A stretch of 64,000 nt of DNA from HXMU1420-13 sp965228545. Lineage in GTDB: Bacteria; Bacteroidota; Rhodothermia; Balneolales; Balneolaceae. Every line of letters starts with the position of its first letter. Position 1 is the stretch's first letter. The notes below the pieces were generated by a model that saw only the letters and a list, made by a program, of their open reading frames with translations, was not told the origin of the DNA and searched no databases. Made by a program: the position numbers and the translations under genes. Shown here one piece after another: positions 51,706-61,204 of this stretch. Location: positions 3,720,001-3,784,000 of the forward strand of contig OZ245822.1 in NCBI GenBank assembly GCA_965228545.1, read 5' to 3'.

Positions 51706-52824
51706 TTAAGTTTTCGCAATCGTCTTCCCCTTCGGTGCACCTTCCCGAATGGCAAGCTGACCACAACCGGCGTCGATGTCATCGCCGCGGGAACGACGAA
51801 CGGTTGCACGAACTCCATGCTTTAACAAAGCTTTCATAAAGCGATTCAGGCGATCTTCCCGAGCGCGTTGTAGCTCAACACCAGCCACATTATTGTACAT
51901 GATGATATTCACCTTAGATGGAGCCCAGTTCACAATCTTTGCCAGATTTTTGGCGTCTTCGTTAGTATCGTTAAAGCCATCAAACAATAAATATTCGTAG
52001 GTGATGGGCTTTTCTGTTTTTCGATGATAATATCGCACAGCATCTTCCAGAGCATCCAGATTCATGGATGCATTAATGGGCATGATTTTATCCCGCTTTT
52101 CATCGGAAGGAGCATGAAGGGAAATAGCCAGGTTGAACGGCTCTGAATCGTCGGCTAATTGCTTGATTTGTTTAGTCAATCCAACGGTGGAAACGGTGAT
52201 TCGTTTTGGAGATAAATCGATTCCGAGTGGATCAGAAATGATGTCGGCTGAGTTCACTACGGTTTTGTAATTGTGCAATGGTTCGCCCATCCCCATATAC
52301 ACAATGTTGGTGATTTTCTTACCGTATTCAGCTTCCGCTACTTCGTTGATGTACTGCACCTGATCCACCACTTCACCATGACTCAAATTGCGAAAAAATC
52401 CCATTTTTCCGGTGGCGCAGAACGAACATCCGAACACGCATCCTACTTGTGAGGAAACGCAAACTGTGAGTCGTTTGGCGACACCATCGTCATAAAAGTC
52501 GGGGATTAGTACAGCTTCTACTTTGTAGTCTTTTTCCTCATCATTCAGCTTAAATAAAAACTTTATGGTGCCATCCTGCGACTTTTGCTGAGCAGCTGGT
52601 TCAATCCGGTTAATGGTAGCCACTTCTTTGAGTTTCTCTCTTAAATCTTTGGATAGGTTGGTCATTTCATCGAAAGAGGAAACGCCTTTTTGATACAGCC
52701 ATTGAAAAATCTGATCTGCCCGGAATCGAGGTAAACCTAATTGTTTACAAAAAGCGAGTAGCTGCTCTTTGTTCAGGGTTTTCAGATCGGTGATTTTGCG
52801 GGGTTGTTGAATGAGTTCTGACAT
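51706..52824 (-). CDS. rlmN: 23S rRNA (A2503-C2)/tRNA adenosine methyltransferase RlmN
   Basis: A 372-residue radical-SAM enzyme. The [4Fe-4S] cluster cysteines are C129, C133 and C136 (VGCVFGCSFCATG). The mechanistic C-terminal Cys is in DIDAGCGQL near residue 357. MGMGEPLHNY is the conserved SAM-binding segment. It methylates A2503 of 23S rRNA and A37 of some tRNAs. Full length. Confidence 0.96.
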   Translation of the reverse strand: MSELIQQPRKITDLKTLNKEQLLAFCKQLGLPRFRADQIFQWLYQKGVSSFDEMTNLSKDLREKLKEVATINRIEPAAQQKSQDGTIKFLFKLNDEEKDYKVEAVLIPDFYDDGVAKRLTVCVSSQVGCVFGCSFCATGKMGFFRNLSHGEVVDQVQYINEVAEAEYGKKITNIVYMGMGEPLHNYKTVVNSADIISDPLGIDLSPKRITVSTVGLTKQIKQLADDSEPFNLAISLHAPSDEKRDKIMPINASMNLDALEDAVRYYHRKTEKPITYEYLLFDGFNDTNEDAKNLAKIVNWAPSKVNIIMYNNVAGVELQRAREDRLNRFMKALLKHGVRATVRRSRGDDIDAGCGQLAIREGAPKGKTIAKT

Positions 52825-52860
52825 GTCTCAAAGATACGCAGAACATCAACGAACGACCAA

Positions 52861-53487
52861 TTAGTCTGCTTTAGAATCCATAAATGTTCGAGCAGCAGCC
52901 ATTAGAATCTCACCGGAAATGCGTTCTCTGTAATTGGGATTCACATACTGGAAATCAATATTTCCGTCGGTATCTACAAAATAGACGGCCGGTGCCGGGA
53001 GGATGTGATGATCATATCCTGAATCAGCTTCCAGATCGATGCCCACTTCTTTATATCGTGTAACCGTTGCCTGATCGACAGTAAATGCCAATCCAAAAGC
53101 TTTGATGGCATTGGCCGGGCTGTCGGAAAGTAACGTGTAACCTAACTTTACATCAGTAAGTGTTTTTCGAAGCACTTCAGGTCGATCAACACTGATGCCT
53201 GCAATTTGAAATCCTAAATCGATGAGTTCTTCCTCAACCTGAGCAAGTTCGGCCATGTGCCGGCTACAGTAAGGGCACCATCCACCGCGATAAAAAACAA
53301 AAATTGTGGGTTTTTCTTTAACCACTTCGTGCAAAGAAATATCATCGCCAGCTACTGTTTTTACAGTAACATAGGGAATAGTGGTGTTGATAAGGATGGG
53401 GGTGACTTTGTAAGGATCGTCAGGAATTTGCTGTGCCGTAGCAGGTATTGAAATCAATAAAAAAGCAAGTAAAAGTAAAAAGCGCAT
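52861..53487 (-). CDS. secreted peroxiredoxin-like AhpC/TSA protein
   Basis: A 208-residue exported thioredoxin-fold protein. The signal peptide is MRFLLLLAFLLISIPATAQ. I take the ATG at 53487 because the longer ORF start at 53568 places an extra non-hydrophobic stretch before the signal. The active-site motif is FYRGGWCPYCSRHMAEL (CPYC), characteristic of peroxiredoxin-like proteins with a resolving Cys in a CxxC arrangement. The C-terminal APAVYFVDTDGNI fits the family. Probably reduces hydroperoxides in the periplasm. Confidence 0.87.
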   Translation of the reverse strand: MRFLLLLAFLLISIPATAQQIPDDPYKVTPILINTTIPYVTVKTVAGDDISLHEVVKEKPTIFVFYRGGWCPYCSRHMAELAQVEEELIDLGFQIAGISVDRPEVLRKTLTDVKLGYTLLSDSPANAIKAFGLAFTVDQATVTRYKEVGIDLEADSGYDHHILPAPAVYFVDTDGNIDFQYVNPNYRERISGEILMAAARTFMDSKAD

Positions 53488-53603
53488 AAGGAAGTTTTTC
53501 TGAATGTATACATCAAACCTAACCAATCTATGCCATCTTACACAGGCTTTGACATAGATGTTATACAATTGTTAGATGTAGATCTGGGGCAAAAAGCAAT
53601 AAC

Positions 53604-54932
53604 CTACAGCCTTGGATTTACAATGTTGTTGTAGATAGAACCAAATTGAACAGACACCCCGAAGGAACCGCTAAAACTGTAAGAAGTTGCCTGCTGTCGA
53701 ACTCCGGCCAGAATTTCTTCAGTAGACAAATCTTCGGCTGGAAGTGAGATTTGATCTGATATTATATTATAACTCCCATTAAGAAATACAGATAAGTATT
53801 TGGAAACTCGCAGATTTACTCGGGTATCAAATTCGAACCTGTTAAGGCTTAGGTCATGGAGAAAAGCACCGGCTTCTAGTCCTGCTCTAAAACTTCCCCA
53901 AGGTTGAGTGAAATCGGCACGTAGATCAATTTCCGGTCTGATAAGAAATTCTTCGTCTTTGAGCAGAATCGTTGTTTCTTTATAACTGTAGTAGCTTGTC
54001 ATAACTCCTAGGCGAGCCGTTACTTCGCGCCGAGTAAATTCTCTATATGGAAATAAACTATACTCTATAGCCGGAGTAATTCCAATTTGACTATCGATAT
54101 TCTGAAAGGTATCGCTACGGTAACGGGTGTAAAATCCAACCGACCAATGATCGTCGATGGTTTTTGCAACCAAGCCGAAGTAGTTTTGATTTGAGCGGTT
54201 AAAGTAGAGGGTTGTGTCTACCTGGCTTGTTTCATTATTTTCAACCACTTCTACTTTTTTGGTTAGGGCTCGGCGGTTATAATTTCCCCAAAAATTTAGG
54301 CGTATTTTCCATTCGTCGGTGATGCGTTGAATCTCGCCATCGCCCCCAAGGTTATACCGCAATTCGTTTTCTTGTCCGTTCACATTTCCATCTACTCCGA
54401 ATTCGAACACCCAGTTGTTCCAGGGATCGTCACCTTCTAAGCTCGAAGTAGTTTCTGTGCTTATTTGAGGATCGAAAGCGACACTGAGTTGCGATAAAAT
54501 CTTAGAATCTGTTAAATAGCTAATCAACCCTAATTTGATAACACTAACGAGGTCATTCCTTATTTCTTCATCTGTTTGAAAGCTGTAGGTATCGAGTAGG
54601 ATTTCTTTTTTAGGCTTTTCGGGCAGGCGTTGATCGATGTAATCGATAAGAAACTGTGAACCGTTTGAGGTTCTTTGGCGAATTACTAAAATATGAAGAT
54701 CAGCTAACCCCTGATCGCGTACAAAGTTCACAAAACGAGTTTCAGTGATGATGAAATTATCATCACAACCACGGCAATCGAGAAAAACATTTATGGTTTC
54801 GGAACCTTTTGAAGAAACAAGGGTAGGGCTTTCCTGGGCCTGAATGTAATATGTGCTGGAAGTTAAAAGAAGAGCAATTAAGTAAATGATTTTTTTAGCC
54901 AAAGTAATTCTGCTGATGTTAATTTTGATCAC
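53604..54932 (-). CDS. outer-membrane beta-barrel with N-terminal CxxC periplasmic domain
   Basis: A 442-residue protein that I do not assign to a family. The signal peptide ends near IQAQ. Residues 40-160 contain NVFLDCRGCDDNFI (a CxxC) and a predicted alpha/beta segment. Residues about 165-442 are a beta-barrel (RYNLGGDGEIQRI, NFWGNYNRRAL, YFGLVAKTIDDHWSVGFY, and the end YSFSGSFGVSVQFGS). It could be an outer-membrane enzyme or channel. It has its own gap to the ZIP gene. Confidence 0.65.
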   Translation of the reverse strand: MIKINISRITLAKKIIYLIALLLTSSTYYIQAQESPTLVSSKGSETINVFLDCRGCDDNFIITETRFVNFVRDQGLADLHILVIRQRTSNGSQFLIDYIDQRLPEKPKKEILLDTYSFQTDEEIRNDLVSVIKLGLISYLTDSKILSQLSVAFDPQISTETTSSLEGDDPWNNWVFEFGVDGNVNGQENELRYNLGGDGEIQRITDEWKIRLNFWGNYNRRALTKKVEVVENNETSQVDTTLYFNRSNQNYFGLVAKTIDDHWSVGFYTRYRSDTFQNIDSQIGITPAIEYSLFPYREFTRREVTARLGVMTSYYSYKETTILLKDEEFLIRPEIDLRADFTQPWGSFRAGLEAGAFLHDLSLNRFEFDTRVNLRVSKYLSVFLNGSYNIISDQISLPAEDLSTEEILAGVRQQATSYSFSGSFGVSVQFGSIYNNIVNPRL

Positions 54933-55017
54933 TCAACAAAAAAAGTATCACTAACATCGACCAACGATTGCAAAACTTTATAAACCACTAGTTGTGAAGC
55001 TGTTTGCTAATGTTTTT

Positions 55018-55785
55018 TTACAAGTTGCCCATCAAAATCTGGAATGCGGCCATCGCAATTACGGAAAGGGTAACCCATAAGCCAATAGCATGAGGTTTGC
55101 ATTTTTGGAGGGCTTCGGGGAGTATCTCGGAAAACACCATCCAGATCATTGCCCCGGCGGCCAGACCTAAGCCGAATGGGAGGTATTCACGAAAGGTTTC
55201 AACAAATAGAAAAGCTGGAATTGCCATAAGTGGCTGAGGAAGGCTGGAAAAAATACTCCACCACATCGCTTTAATTGGGCTTGTTCCTTTTGGTACCATT
55301 ACCAAACTGATGGCTAATCCTTCCGGGATATTGTGGATTGCAATGGCGATGGCGATGAAAATCCCAAACTCCATAGTGTTCGCGAAAGAAACGCCTACAC
55401 TAACGCCTTCGGCAAAAGAGTGAACCGTCATTATTCCGAGAAAGAGCAACATTTTTTTGGTTCCGGCGCCAACCAAATCTCCAACATCTACTTCATAGCT
55501 TTGTTCCATCCAACGATTAGCCGCTATAACCAGAATTACTCCGGCAATCATCCCCAAAATGGTCATCCATTCGCCTTCCTGATATCCTTCAAAAATTAAG
55601 CTAAAGCTTGCCGATAGCATCAATCCGGCAGCAACAGCATTCGATTTGCCTAAAAAAGAATCAGAAATTTTTTTAATGAAAAAGAAAGGAAGTGCACCCA
55701 AGCCCGTTGCTACGGCAGTGAGTAGCGAATACCAAAATACAAGAGCTATGGGATCAGAGAAGAAGTCCATGCGATAAGGTAGCAA
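55018..55785 (-). CDS. ZIP family metal transporter
   Basis: A 255-residue ZIP transporter with eight helices. Metal-site residues in TM4 and TM5 are visible in HSFAEGVSVGVSFA and HNIPEGLAISLVMV, the H-N-x-P-E-G signature of the GufA/ZIP11 branch. Likely imports Zn or another divalent metal. It stands alone, with long AT-rich gaps on both sides. Confidence 0.9.
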   Translation of the reverse strand: MLPYRMDFFSDPIALVFWYSLLTAVATGLGALPFFFIKKISDSFLGKSNAVAAGLMLSASFSLIFEGYQEGEWMTILGMIAGVILVIAANRWMEQSYEVDVGDLVGAGTKKMLLFLGIMTVHSFAEGVSVGVSFANTMEFGIFIAIAIAIHNIPEGLAISLVMVPKGTSPIKAMWWSIFSSLPQPLMAIPAFLFVETFREYLPFGLGLAAGAMIWMVFSEILPEALQKCKPHAIGLWVTLSVIAMAAFQILMGNL

Positions 55786-55912
55786 TTCCTAAGTATTCGC
55801 CCACATTGGGCCAAAATTTAGAAGTAGACTAAATAGCGTAAAACAGCCCAATAAAAGAGTAAAAGTTTGGCTATTATTGCAGGATAAAACACTCATCTAA
55901 AACACTGGTACA

Positions 55913-56560
55913 TTGCTCGAAAATCGCCGATTTGTGCGCCCGCGTCAGAAATTAGTTGATCAACTGCGGGAAAAGGGAATACAAGACGAACAGGTGCTGA
56001 TGGCGATTGGGAAAATCCCTCGGCATACCCTCATCGATTCCGGCTTACATAATAAAGCCTATCAGGATACTGCGTTACCCATTGGCATGGGGCAGACTAT
56101 TTCCCAACCGTACACTGTAGCCCGGCAAACGGAATTGCTGGAAATAAAGAAAGGTGATAAAATATTGGAAATTGGAACGGGCTCGAGTTATCAATGCATG
56201 GTGTTGTGCGAAATGGGTGCCGATGTGTACAGCGTTGAGCGCCATAATGAATTGTATCATCGGGCAAAAAAACATCTTCAACAGCACGGCTATCGTGCGA
56301 TGTTAAAAGCGGGCGACGGAACGCTTGGTTGGAGTACTTACGCACCGTATGATGGAATTGTAGTAACGGCCGGTGCGCCGGTTGTGCCTCAGGATTTGAT
56401 TGCTCAGCTAACGGTGGGCGGGAAGCTGGTAATACCCGTTGGGGATGAGAAAAAACAGGTGATGTTGCGGATTATTCGAGTGTCGGAGTCGGAATATCAA
56501 CAGGAGGAATTGGATAACTTTAAATTTGTGCCTCTAATTGGCGAACAAGGATGGAAGTAG
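55913..56560 (+). CDS. pcm: protein-L-isoaspartate O-methyltransferase
   Basis: A 215-residue SAM-dependent enzyme repairing isoaspartyl residues. The start is TTG, the only option after the in-frame TAA at 55898. Motifs: ALPIGMGQTISQPYTVARQTELL, the SAM-binding ILEIGTGSSYQCMVLCEMG, and AGDGTLGW. Its 3' end overlaps popT by 10 bases. Confidence 0.94.
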   Translation: MLENRRFVRPRQKLVDQLREKGIQDEQVLMAIGKIPRHTLIDSGLHNKAYQDTALPIGMGQTISQPYTVARQTELLEIKKGDKILEIGTGSSYQCMVLCEMGADVYSVERHNELYHRAKKHLQQHGYRAMLKAGDGTLGWSTYAPYDGIVVTAGAPVVPQDLIAQLTVGGKLVIPVGDEKKQVMLRIIRVSESEYQQEELDNFKFVPLIGEQGWK

Positions 56561-57672
56561 AAAACCAGCAGAAAGGGAAGCAAAACCCGGATAAAACTAC
56601 ACTTAAAGAAGCGCCCATATTAACCATTAAGGGATTTTTGATGGGCTCGGCGGATATCGTACCCGGCGTAAGTGGCGGAACTATGGCTCTGATACTAGAC
56701 ATCTACGAGCGATTGCTAAATGCCATTAAAAGCGTGGATGCAAAATTCGTAAAAAGCCTATTTCGATTTAAATTGAAAGAGGCCTTTGGAGAGCTACATT
56801 GGCTGTTTTTAATAACATTATTCACCGGAATATTAAGTGCTGCAGTATTCTTTACCAAAGTAGTGCCACTACAAATCTATATGTTTACCCATCCGGAAAT
56901 CGTATACGGGTTATTCTTTGGGTTGATTGTAGGTTCCATTTACATACTAATTAAAGAACAGAGCCGGTTTAGATGGCAGGAAGGAATTTTCCTTTTTGTT
57001 GGCCTGGGGATAGGACTATGGATAGTAAATCTGGTACCCACCGATACGCCCGATCACCCTGCCTTTGTGTTTTTAACGGGTATGATTTCGATCAGTGCTA
57101 TGATCTTACCCGGAATTTCAGGATCGTACTTGCTACTGATTATGCGAAAGTATGAGTACGTACTTTCAAATATTAGTTTGATTGTGGGAACAGACCCAAT
57201 AACAGGTATCATCAACATAGCCCCATTCACATTAGGAACGCTGGTTGGTATTGCTGCCTTCTCCAGATTTTTGTCTTGGTTACTTGGAAAGTTCCACTCA
57301 CAAACTATTGCGGTGCTTATCGGATTTATGATCGGTTCGTTATTTGTGATTTGGCCGTATCAACACAGGGATTATATTGAGCAAGTTCGTGAAACGGAAA
57401 TTGTTGCGCCAAATGCACAAATTGTTGTTAATTTGAGAGCCAATACTAATGAAAATTTGCCGGAATTTAATCGTTTAGGGGAAACTACCGCAGAGGGAAT
57501 TGAAGTGCTTACCATAAAAAAGAAATTGATTCACTCCGAGCCGTACATTCCGGGTAGTATTGGTTCCAGAGATAACGATTCGCCTAATGTATGGGGAGGA
57601 ATTATTGGGATGGCTATTGGTATGTTAATGGTTGGTGGCTTGGATCGCCTGCGTGAAGAAAAAGTTGCCTGA
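56551..57672 (+). CDS. popT: DUF368 polyprenyl-phosphate transporter PopT
   Basis: A 373-residue protein of the DUF368 family, members of which were recently shown to flip undecaprenyl phosphate across the inner membrane for recycling of cell-wall lipid carrier. The signature SADIVPGVSGGTMALILDIYERLL follows the first residues, and the second inverted repeat has ISAMILPGISGSYLLLIMRKYEYVL. About 10 helices. It overlaps pcm by 10 bases. Confidence 0.9.
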   Translation: MEVENQQKGKQNPDKTTLKEAPILTIKGFLMGSADIVPGVSGGTMALILDIYERLLNAIKSVDAKFVKSLFRFKLKEAFGELHWLFLITLFTGILSAAVFFTKVVPLQIYMFTHPEIVYGLFFGLIVGSIYILIKEQSRFRWQEGIFLFVGLGIGLWIVNLVPTDTPDHPAFVFLTGMISISAMILPGISGSYLLLIMRKYEYVLSNISLIVGTDPITGIINIAPFTLGTLVGIAAFSRFLSWLLGKFHSQTIAVLIGFMIGSLFVIWPYQHRDYIEQVRETEIVAPNAQIVVNLRANTNENLPEFNRLGETTAEGIEVLTIKKKLIHSEPYIPGSIGSRDNDSPNVWGGIIGMAIGMLMVGGLDRLREEKVA

Positions 57673-57773
57673 GTTTACGAATACCGGTTTTTTTGGCAAA
57701 TTCTTCATGAATCCTTCATGATTTTTAAACACATTTAAAGTGAGAGAATTCCAACTTTTAAATGGAGGTTGTC

Positions 57774-58772
57774 ATGAAAGTTCAACATATACTTGTCCCC
57801 ACCGATTTTTCAGAGCGATCAATTAAGGCGATACAAGCCGCCGGAAATTTGGTTGATTTCTATGGATGTACGGTCGATCTGATGCACACCGTACCGCTAA
57901 TGAAATACTTCCATGAAAGTATGGATCCACTCGGGGTGCCATTTTCCATCGAAAAACATCTTTATCCCCATTGTGTAGAACGCGCTCACGAACAACTGGA
58001 ATTGTTAGCCGAGAAATACATAAAAAAAGAGTATCGCGGTAAAATTCTAACCAATGTAGAGCGTAAAGCTTCAGAGGCGATTGTCAATCAGTCGAAAGAA
58101 GAAAACTACGATTTAATTATAATGTCGGCGAAAGGCGAGCACGATACTCTGCATTTGATGGGTGGAACCACCGAAAAAGTAATACGTCACAGCCGTGTTC
58201 CTGTACTGTCGATAAATGAGGTGATTTCGGAGAAGAATATCCACACCATTATGGTGCCAATCGACTTTTCAGACAGCTCTTACTTTTCAGTAATTCCGGC
58301 ATTTGAACTGGCAAAAGAGTTTAAAGCAAAAATTGTACTCTTTAATGTGATTGAGTTGTATTCAGCCGGTAGCGATATGGTGCCGTATGTGCCAACTTCT
58401 ATTGATGAAGATGCCATTTATGATAGTTTAATTATCCGCTTAATGGAATATTTGGATGAGCATGAGCAGTACAATCTAAGCATCCATCGCACAGGTGTAA
58501 CCTACAAAGATGTACTCGTTTCAGCAGAAAATGACCATATTACTTCGGTTGATCTTCATACAAAAGTTGTAAAAGGAATTTCTGCGCACCGCGAAATTAC
58601 AGACTTCGCTAACGAACAATCCGATTTAGTAGTAATGAGCACACATGGCAGAACAGGCTTAGCTCGAGTTTTTATTGGTTCTACAGCTGAACAGGTTTCA
58701 AGACATTTACAGGTACCATTGCTAACGGTTCGCCCACAGTTTTTGGAAGAAACAGGAGAAAAAAATAATTAA
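57774..58772 (+). CDS. tandem universal stress protein (two UspA domains)
   Basis: A 332-residue protein of two UspA domains (1-155 and 160-332). Domain 1 begins MKVQHILVPTDFSERS; domain 2 begins IHTIMVPIDFSDSS and has the ATP-binding G-x2-G-x9-G(S/T) motif THGRTGLARVFIGSTAEQ. Domain 1 has a related but altered SAKGEHDTLHLMGGTTEK. GGAGG at 57764-57768 precedes the ATG at 57774, so this start is preferred over the ATG at 57762. Confidence 0.92.
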   Translation: MKVQHILVPTDFSERSIKAIQAAGNLVDFYGCTVDLMHTVPLMKYFHESMDPLGVPFSIEKHLYPHCVERAHEQLELLAEKYIKKEYRGKILTNVERKASEAIVNQSKEENYDLIIMSAKGEHDTLHLMGGTTEKVIRHSRVPVLSINEVISEKNIHTIMVPIDFSDSSYFSVIPAFELAKEFKAKIVLFNVIELYSAGSDMVPYVPTSIDEDAIYDSLIIRLMEYLDEHEQYNLSIHRTGVTYKDVLVSAENDHITSVDLHTKVVKGISAHREITDFANEQSDLVVMSTHGRTGLARVFIGSTAEQVSRHLQVPLLTVRPQFLEETGEKNN

Positions 58773-58782
58773 CTATAACCTT

Positions 58783-58815
58783 GTTTCGGTCTGACGGCTG
58801 GAGCCCGTCTGACCG
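58783..58815. repeat. repeat module C preceding the array
   Basis: The sequence GTTTCGGTCTGACGGCT followed by AGCCCGTCTGACC contains GTCTGAC as a direct repeat around a palindromic centre. The same module occurs inverted at 51317-51345 and partly at 51619-51633. It sits upstream of the 270-bp array as the first element of the C-A-B order. Confidence 0.75.
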
Positions 58816-58846
58816 ATGTTTTGCTATTATGGCTTATACCACATTT

Positions 58847-59878
58847 CGAGGTTGGCATCTCCCTGACGCGAGGAGGTTAAGTTATTTTTTGAGTAGATAA
58901 TCCCTCCTCAAGGAGGGAAGGTTCGGAGATAAGGCAAAATGCAATTACAAGTCATCCCGCGGCGAATGCCGGGATCTGGGGTTGGTTAAAGCCCGAGTCG
59001 TTGGTTTAGTAGCAGAGTCTTGCCAAACTTTCGTTTAGACTTCGGAGTGCATGTTGAGCAGGAAACAAAGCTTAGTTTTTTTGTGGTTATGTAATGCAAT
59101 CGCAATAAAGAAACCCGAGGTTGGCACCTCCCTGGCGCGAGGAGGTTAAGTTATTTTTTGAGTAGATAATCCCTCCTCAAGGAGGGAAGGTTCGGAGATA
59201 AGGCAAAATGCATTTAATGGTTATCCCGCGGCGCATGCCGGGATCTGGGGTTGGTTAAAGCCCGAGTCGTTGGTTAAGCATCAGATTCCTGCCACACCTG
59301 CGTTTGAACTTCGGAGTGCATGCTTTCGCAGGAAACAAAGCTTAGTTTTTTTGTGGTTATGTAATTCAATCGCAATAACGAAACTCGAGGTTGGCACCTC
59401 CCTGGCGCGAGGTGGTTAAGTTATTTTTTGAGTAGATAATCCCTCCTCAAGGAGGGAAGGTTCGGAGATAAGGCCAAATGCATTTAATGGTCATCCCGCG
59501 GCGAATGCCGGGATCTGGGGTTGGTTAAAGCCCGAGTCGTTGGTTTAGTAGCAGAGTCTTGCCAAACTTTCGTTTAGACTTCTGAGTGCATGCTTTCGCA
59601 GGAAACAAAGCTTAGTTTTTTTGTGGTTATGTAATGCAATCGCTATAAAGAAACCCGAGGTTGGCACCTCCCTGGCGCGAGGAGGTTTAGTTATTTTTCG
59701 AGTAGATAATCCCTCCTCAAGTAGGGAAGGTTCGGAGATAAGGCCAAATGCATTTAATGGTCATCCCGCGGCGAATGCCGGGATCTGGGGTTGGTTAAAG
59801 CCCGAGTCGTTGGTTTAGTAGTAGAGTCTTGCCAAACTTTCGTTTAGACTTCTGAGTGCATGCTTTCGCAGGAATGAC
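58847..59878. repeat. 270-bp tandem repeat array, about 3.8 units
   Basis: Units begin with CGAGGTTGGCA at 58847, 59116, 59386 and 59656, with periods of 269, 270 and 270 bp. Each contains module A (hairpins ACCTCC/GGAGGT and CCCTCCT-CA-AGGAGGG) and module B (GTCATCCCGCGG ... CGCAGGAA). Only the last unit ends in the full GCAGGAATGAC, at 59878, so module B has imperfect terminal inverted repeats. Copies differ by few bases, for example AAGTAGGG in unit 4. No credible ORF. It looks like a recently amplified non-coding repeat. Confidence 0.93.
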
Positions 59879-59984
59879 AAATTTTTTTCCGTGGTTTTGT
59901 GCATTAGCGGCAAAACCAAGCTTGAACAAATAACGATTAACGAATTACGAAATCGTTATCTTCATCCAAAAAAAACAGAACTCT

Positions 59985-60758
59985 TTGTCGTTTAAAACCA
60001 AGAAAAGTCTAGGTCAGCATTTTTTAACTGACAACAACATCATCGCCAAAATCTTACAATCGATCGAGGCTGGAAAGGATGCCCGAATCATTGAAATAGG
60101 CCCTGGTACGGGAGCTCTTACCAAATGGCTGGTTCAGCAGTTTGATGACGTTCACGCTATTGAAGTGGACCAAAGGGCGATCAACGTTCTAGAGGAAACC
60201 TTACCCGAGTTAACCATTCACGCGATAGATGTGCTGAAAGTGAATTGGGAGGAGTTAATCGATCCGACAAAGAAAAACATCATCATCGGGAACCTGCCTT
60301 ATTACATCACTTCTCCAATATTATTTAGCGTTCTGGAATTCCGCCATCTCTTTGATGAGGCCATTTTTATGATGCAGAAAGAAGTGGCGCAACGGCTGGT
60401 GGCTAATCCCCATAATAAAGAATATGGGATTTTAAGTGTGCAAACTCAGTTAATGAGTTTGCCGGAGTTGCTGTTCGATGTTTCCCCAAATTCCTTTTCC
60501 CCTCCACCTAAAGTGATGAGTTCAGTCATCCGACTCCGATTTGACAAACCTGCACTCCCATGCACTGACAAGATGTTAAAAACAGTAGTGCGAACAGCGT
60601 TTAATCAGCGAAGAAAAAAACTTTCCAATGCATTAAAACCGGTGCTGGGGGATGCTAAGCCTGACGGATTTGATTTTGATAAACGAGCGGAAGATTGGGA
60701 GCCTGTCATTTATGCAGACTTGGCAGAATGGTTGCAACGCTCTAGCAGTTCAGATTGA
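59985..60758 (+). CDS. rsmA: 16S rRNA (A1518/A1519-N6) dimethyltransferase RsmA/KsgA
   Basis: A 257-residue SAM-dependent rRNA dimethylase. It starts at TTG (59985). Motifs: SLGQHFLTDNNI, the SAM loop EIGPGTGALTKWL, the catalytic NLPYYITSPI, and the C-terminal FNQRRKKLSNALK. It is located directly after the repeat array, and the groESL promoter overlaps its 3' end by a few bases. Confidence 0.95.
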   Translation: MSFKTKKSLGQHFLTDNNIIAKILQSIEAGKDARIIEIGPGTGALTKWLVQQFDDVHAIEVDQRAINVLEETLPELTIHAIDVLKVNWEELIDPTKKNIIIGNLPYYITSPILFSVLEFRHLFDEAIFMMQKEVAQRLVANPHNKEYGILSVQTQLMSLPELLFDVSPNSFSPPPKVMSSVIRLRFDKPALPCTDKMLKTVVRTAFNQRRKKLSNALKPVLGDAKPDGFDFDKRAEDWEPVIYADLAEWLQRSSSSD

Positions 60759-60759
60759 G

Positions 60760-60779
60760 TTGGTACGGAACTTGCATTT
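60760..60779 (+). promoter_or_regulatory. sigma-54-type promoter of groESL
   Basis: TTGGTACGGAACTTGCATTT has the -24 GG (60762-60763) and -12 GC (60774-60775) with exactly 10 bases between, closely matching YTGGCACGNNNNTTGCA. It lies about 85 bp before groES. No CIRCE element (TTAGCACTC with an inverted partner) is seen. Confidence 0.65.
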
Positions 60780-60859
60780 GATGGTGCAGAAAATAAATGG
60801 GCAATGCCCGAAAGTTCTTAACCAATAACAATCAATCTAAAAAAATAGGAGTCATTCAT

Positions 60860-61147
60860 ATGGCTAGCATTAAACCTTTAGGCGACCGTGTACTTGTAAA
60901 AGCGGACGTAGCTGAAGAAGTAACCAGCTCTGGACTGTACATCCCTGATACAGCTAAAGAAAAACCGCAACAAGGTACAGTTGTAGCGGTAGGTCCCGGC
61001 AAAGTTGAAAACGGAAACAAAATCGAAATGTCCGTAAAAGAAGGGGACAAAGTACTTTATGGGAAGTACGCCGGAACAGAAGTAACTCTCGATGGTGAGG
61101 AATTCATGATCATGAGAGAATCTGACATTGTAGGTATTCTTGCCTAA
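60860..61147 (+). CDS. groES: co-chaperonin GroES
   Basis: A 95-residue GroES. Conserved features: IKPLGDRVLVK, the mobile loop EEVTSSGLYIPDTAKEKPQ, and VGPGK. AGGAG at 60847-60851 precedes the ATG at 60860, so longer in-frame starts are rejected. It forms the lid on the GroEL chamber. groEL follows 57 bp later. Confidence 0.97.
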   Translation: MASIKPLGDRVLVKADVAEEVTSSGLYIPDTAKEKPQQGTVVAVGPGKVENGNKIEMSVKEGDKVLYGKYAGTEVTLDGEEFMIMRESDIVGILA

Positions 61148-61204
61148 CCCATTCCCACACACATTTTATAATTAAAAACTCAACTAATTAACGGATATAA
61201 AACT

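Noticed and set aside
59621..59818. 65-residue ORF in the repeat array
   Set aside because: It lies within tandem repeats and runs across unit boundaries; not a plausible protein.
58847..59878. CRISPR array
   Set aside because: Units are 270 bp with no short repeat/unique spacer alternation, and no cas genes are nearby.
60759..60859. CIRCE element before groES
   Set aside because: No TTAGCACTC/GAGTGCTAA pair is present; the sigma-54-like site fits better.
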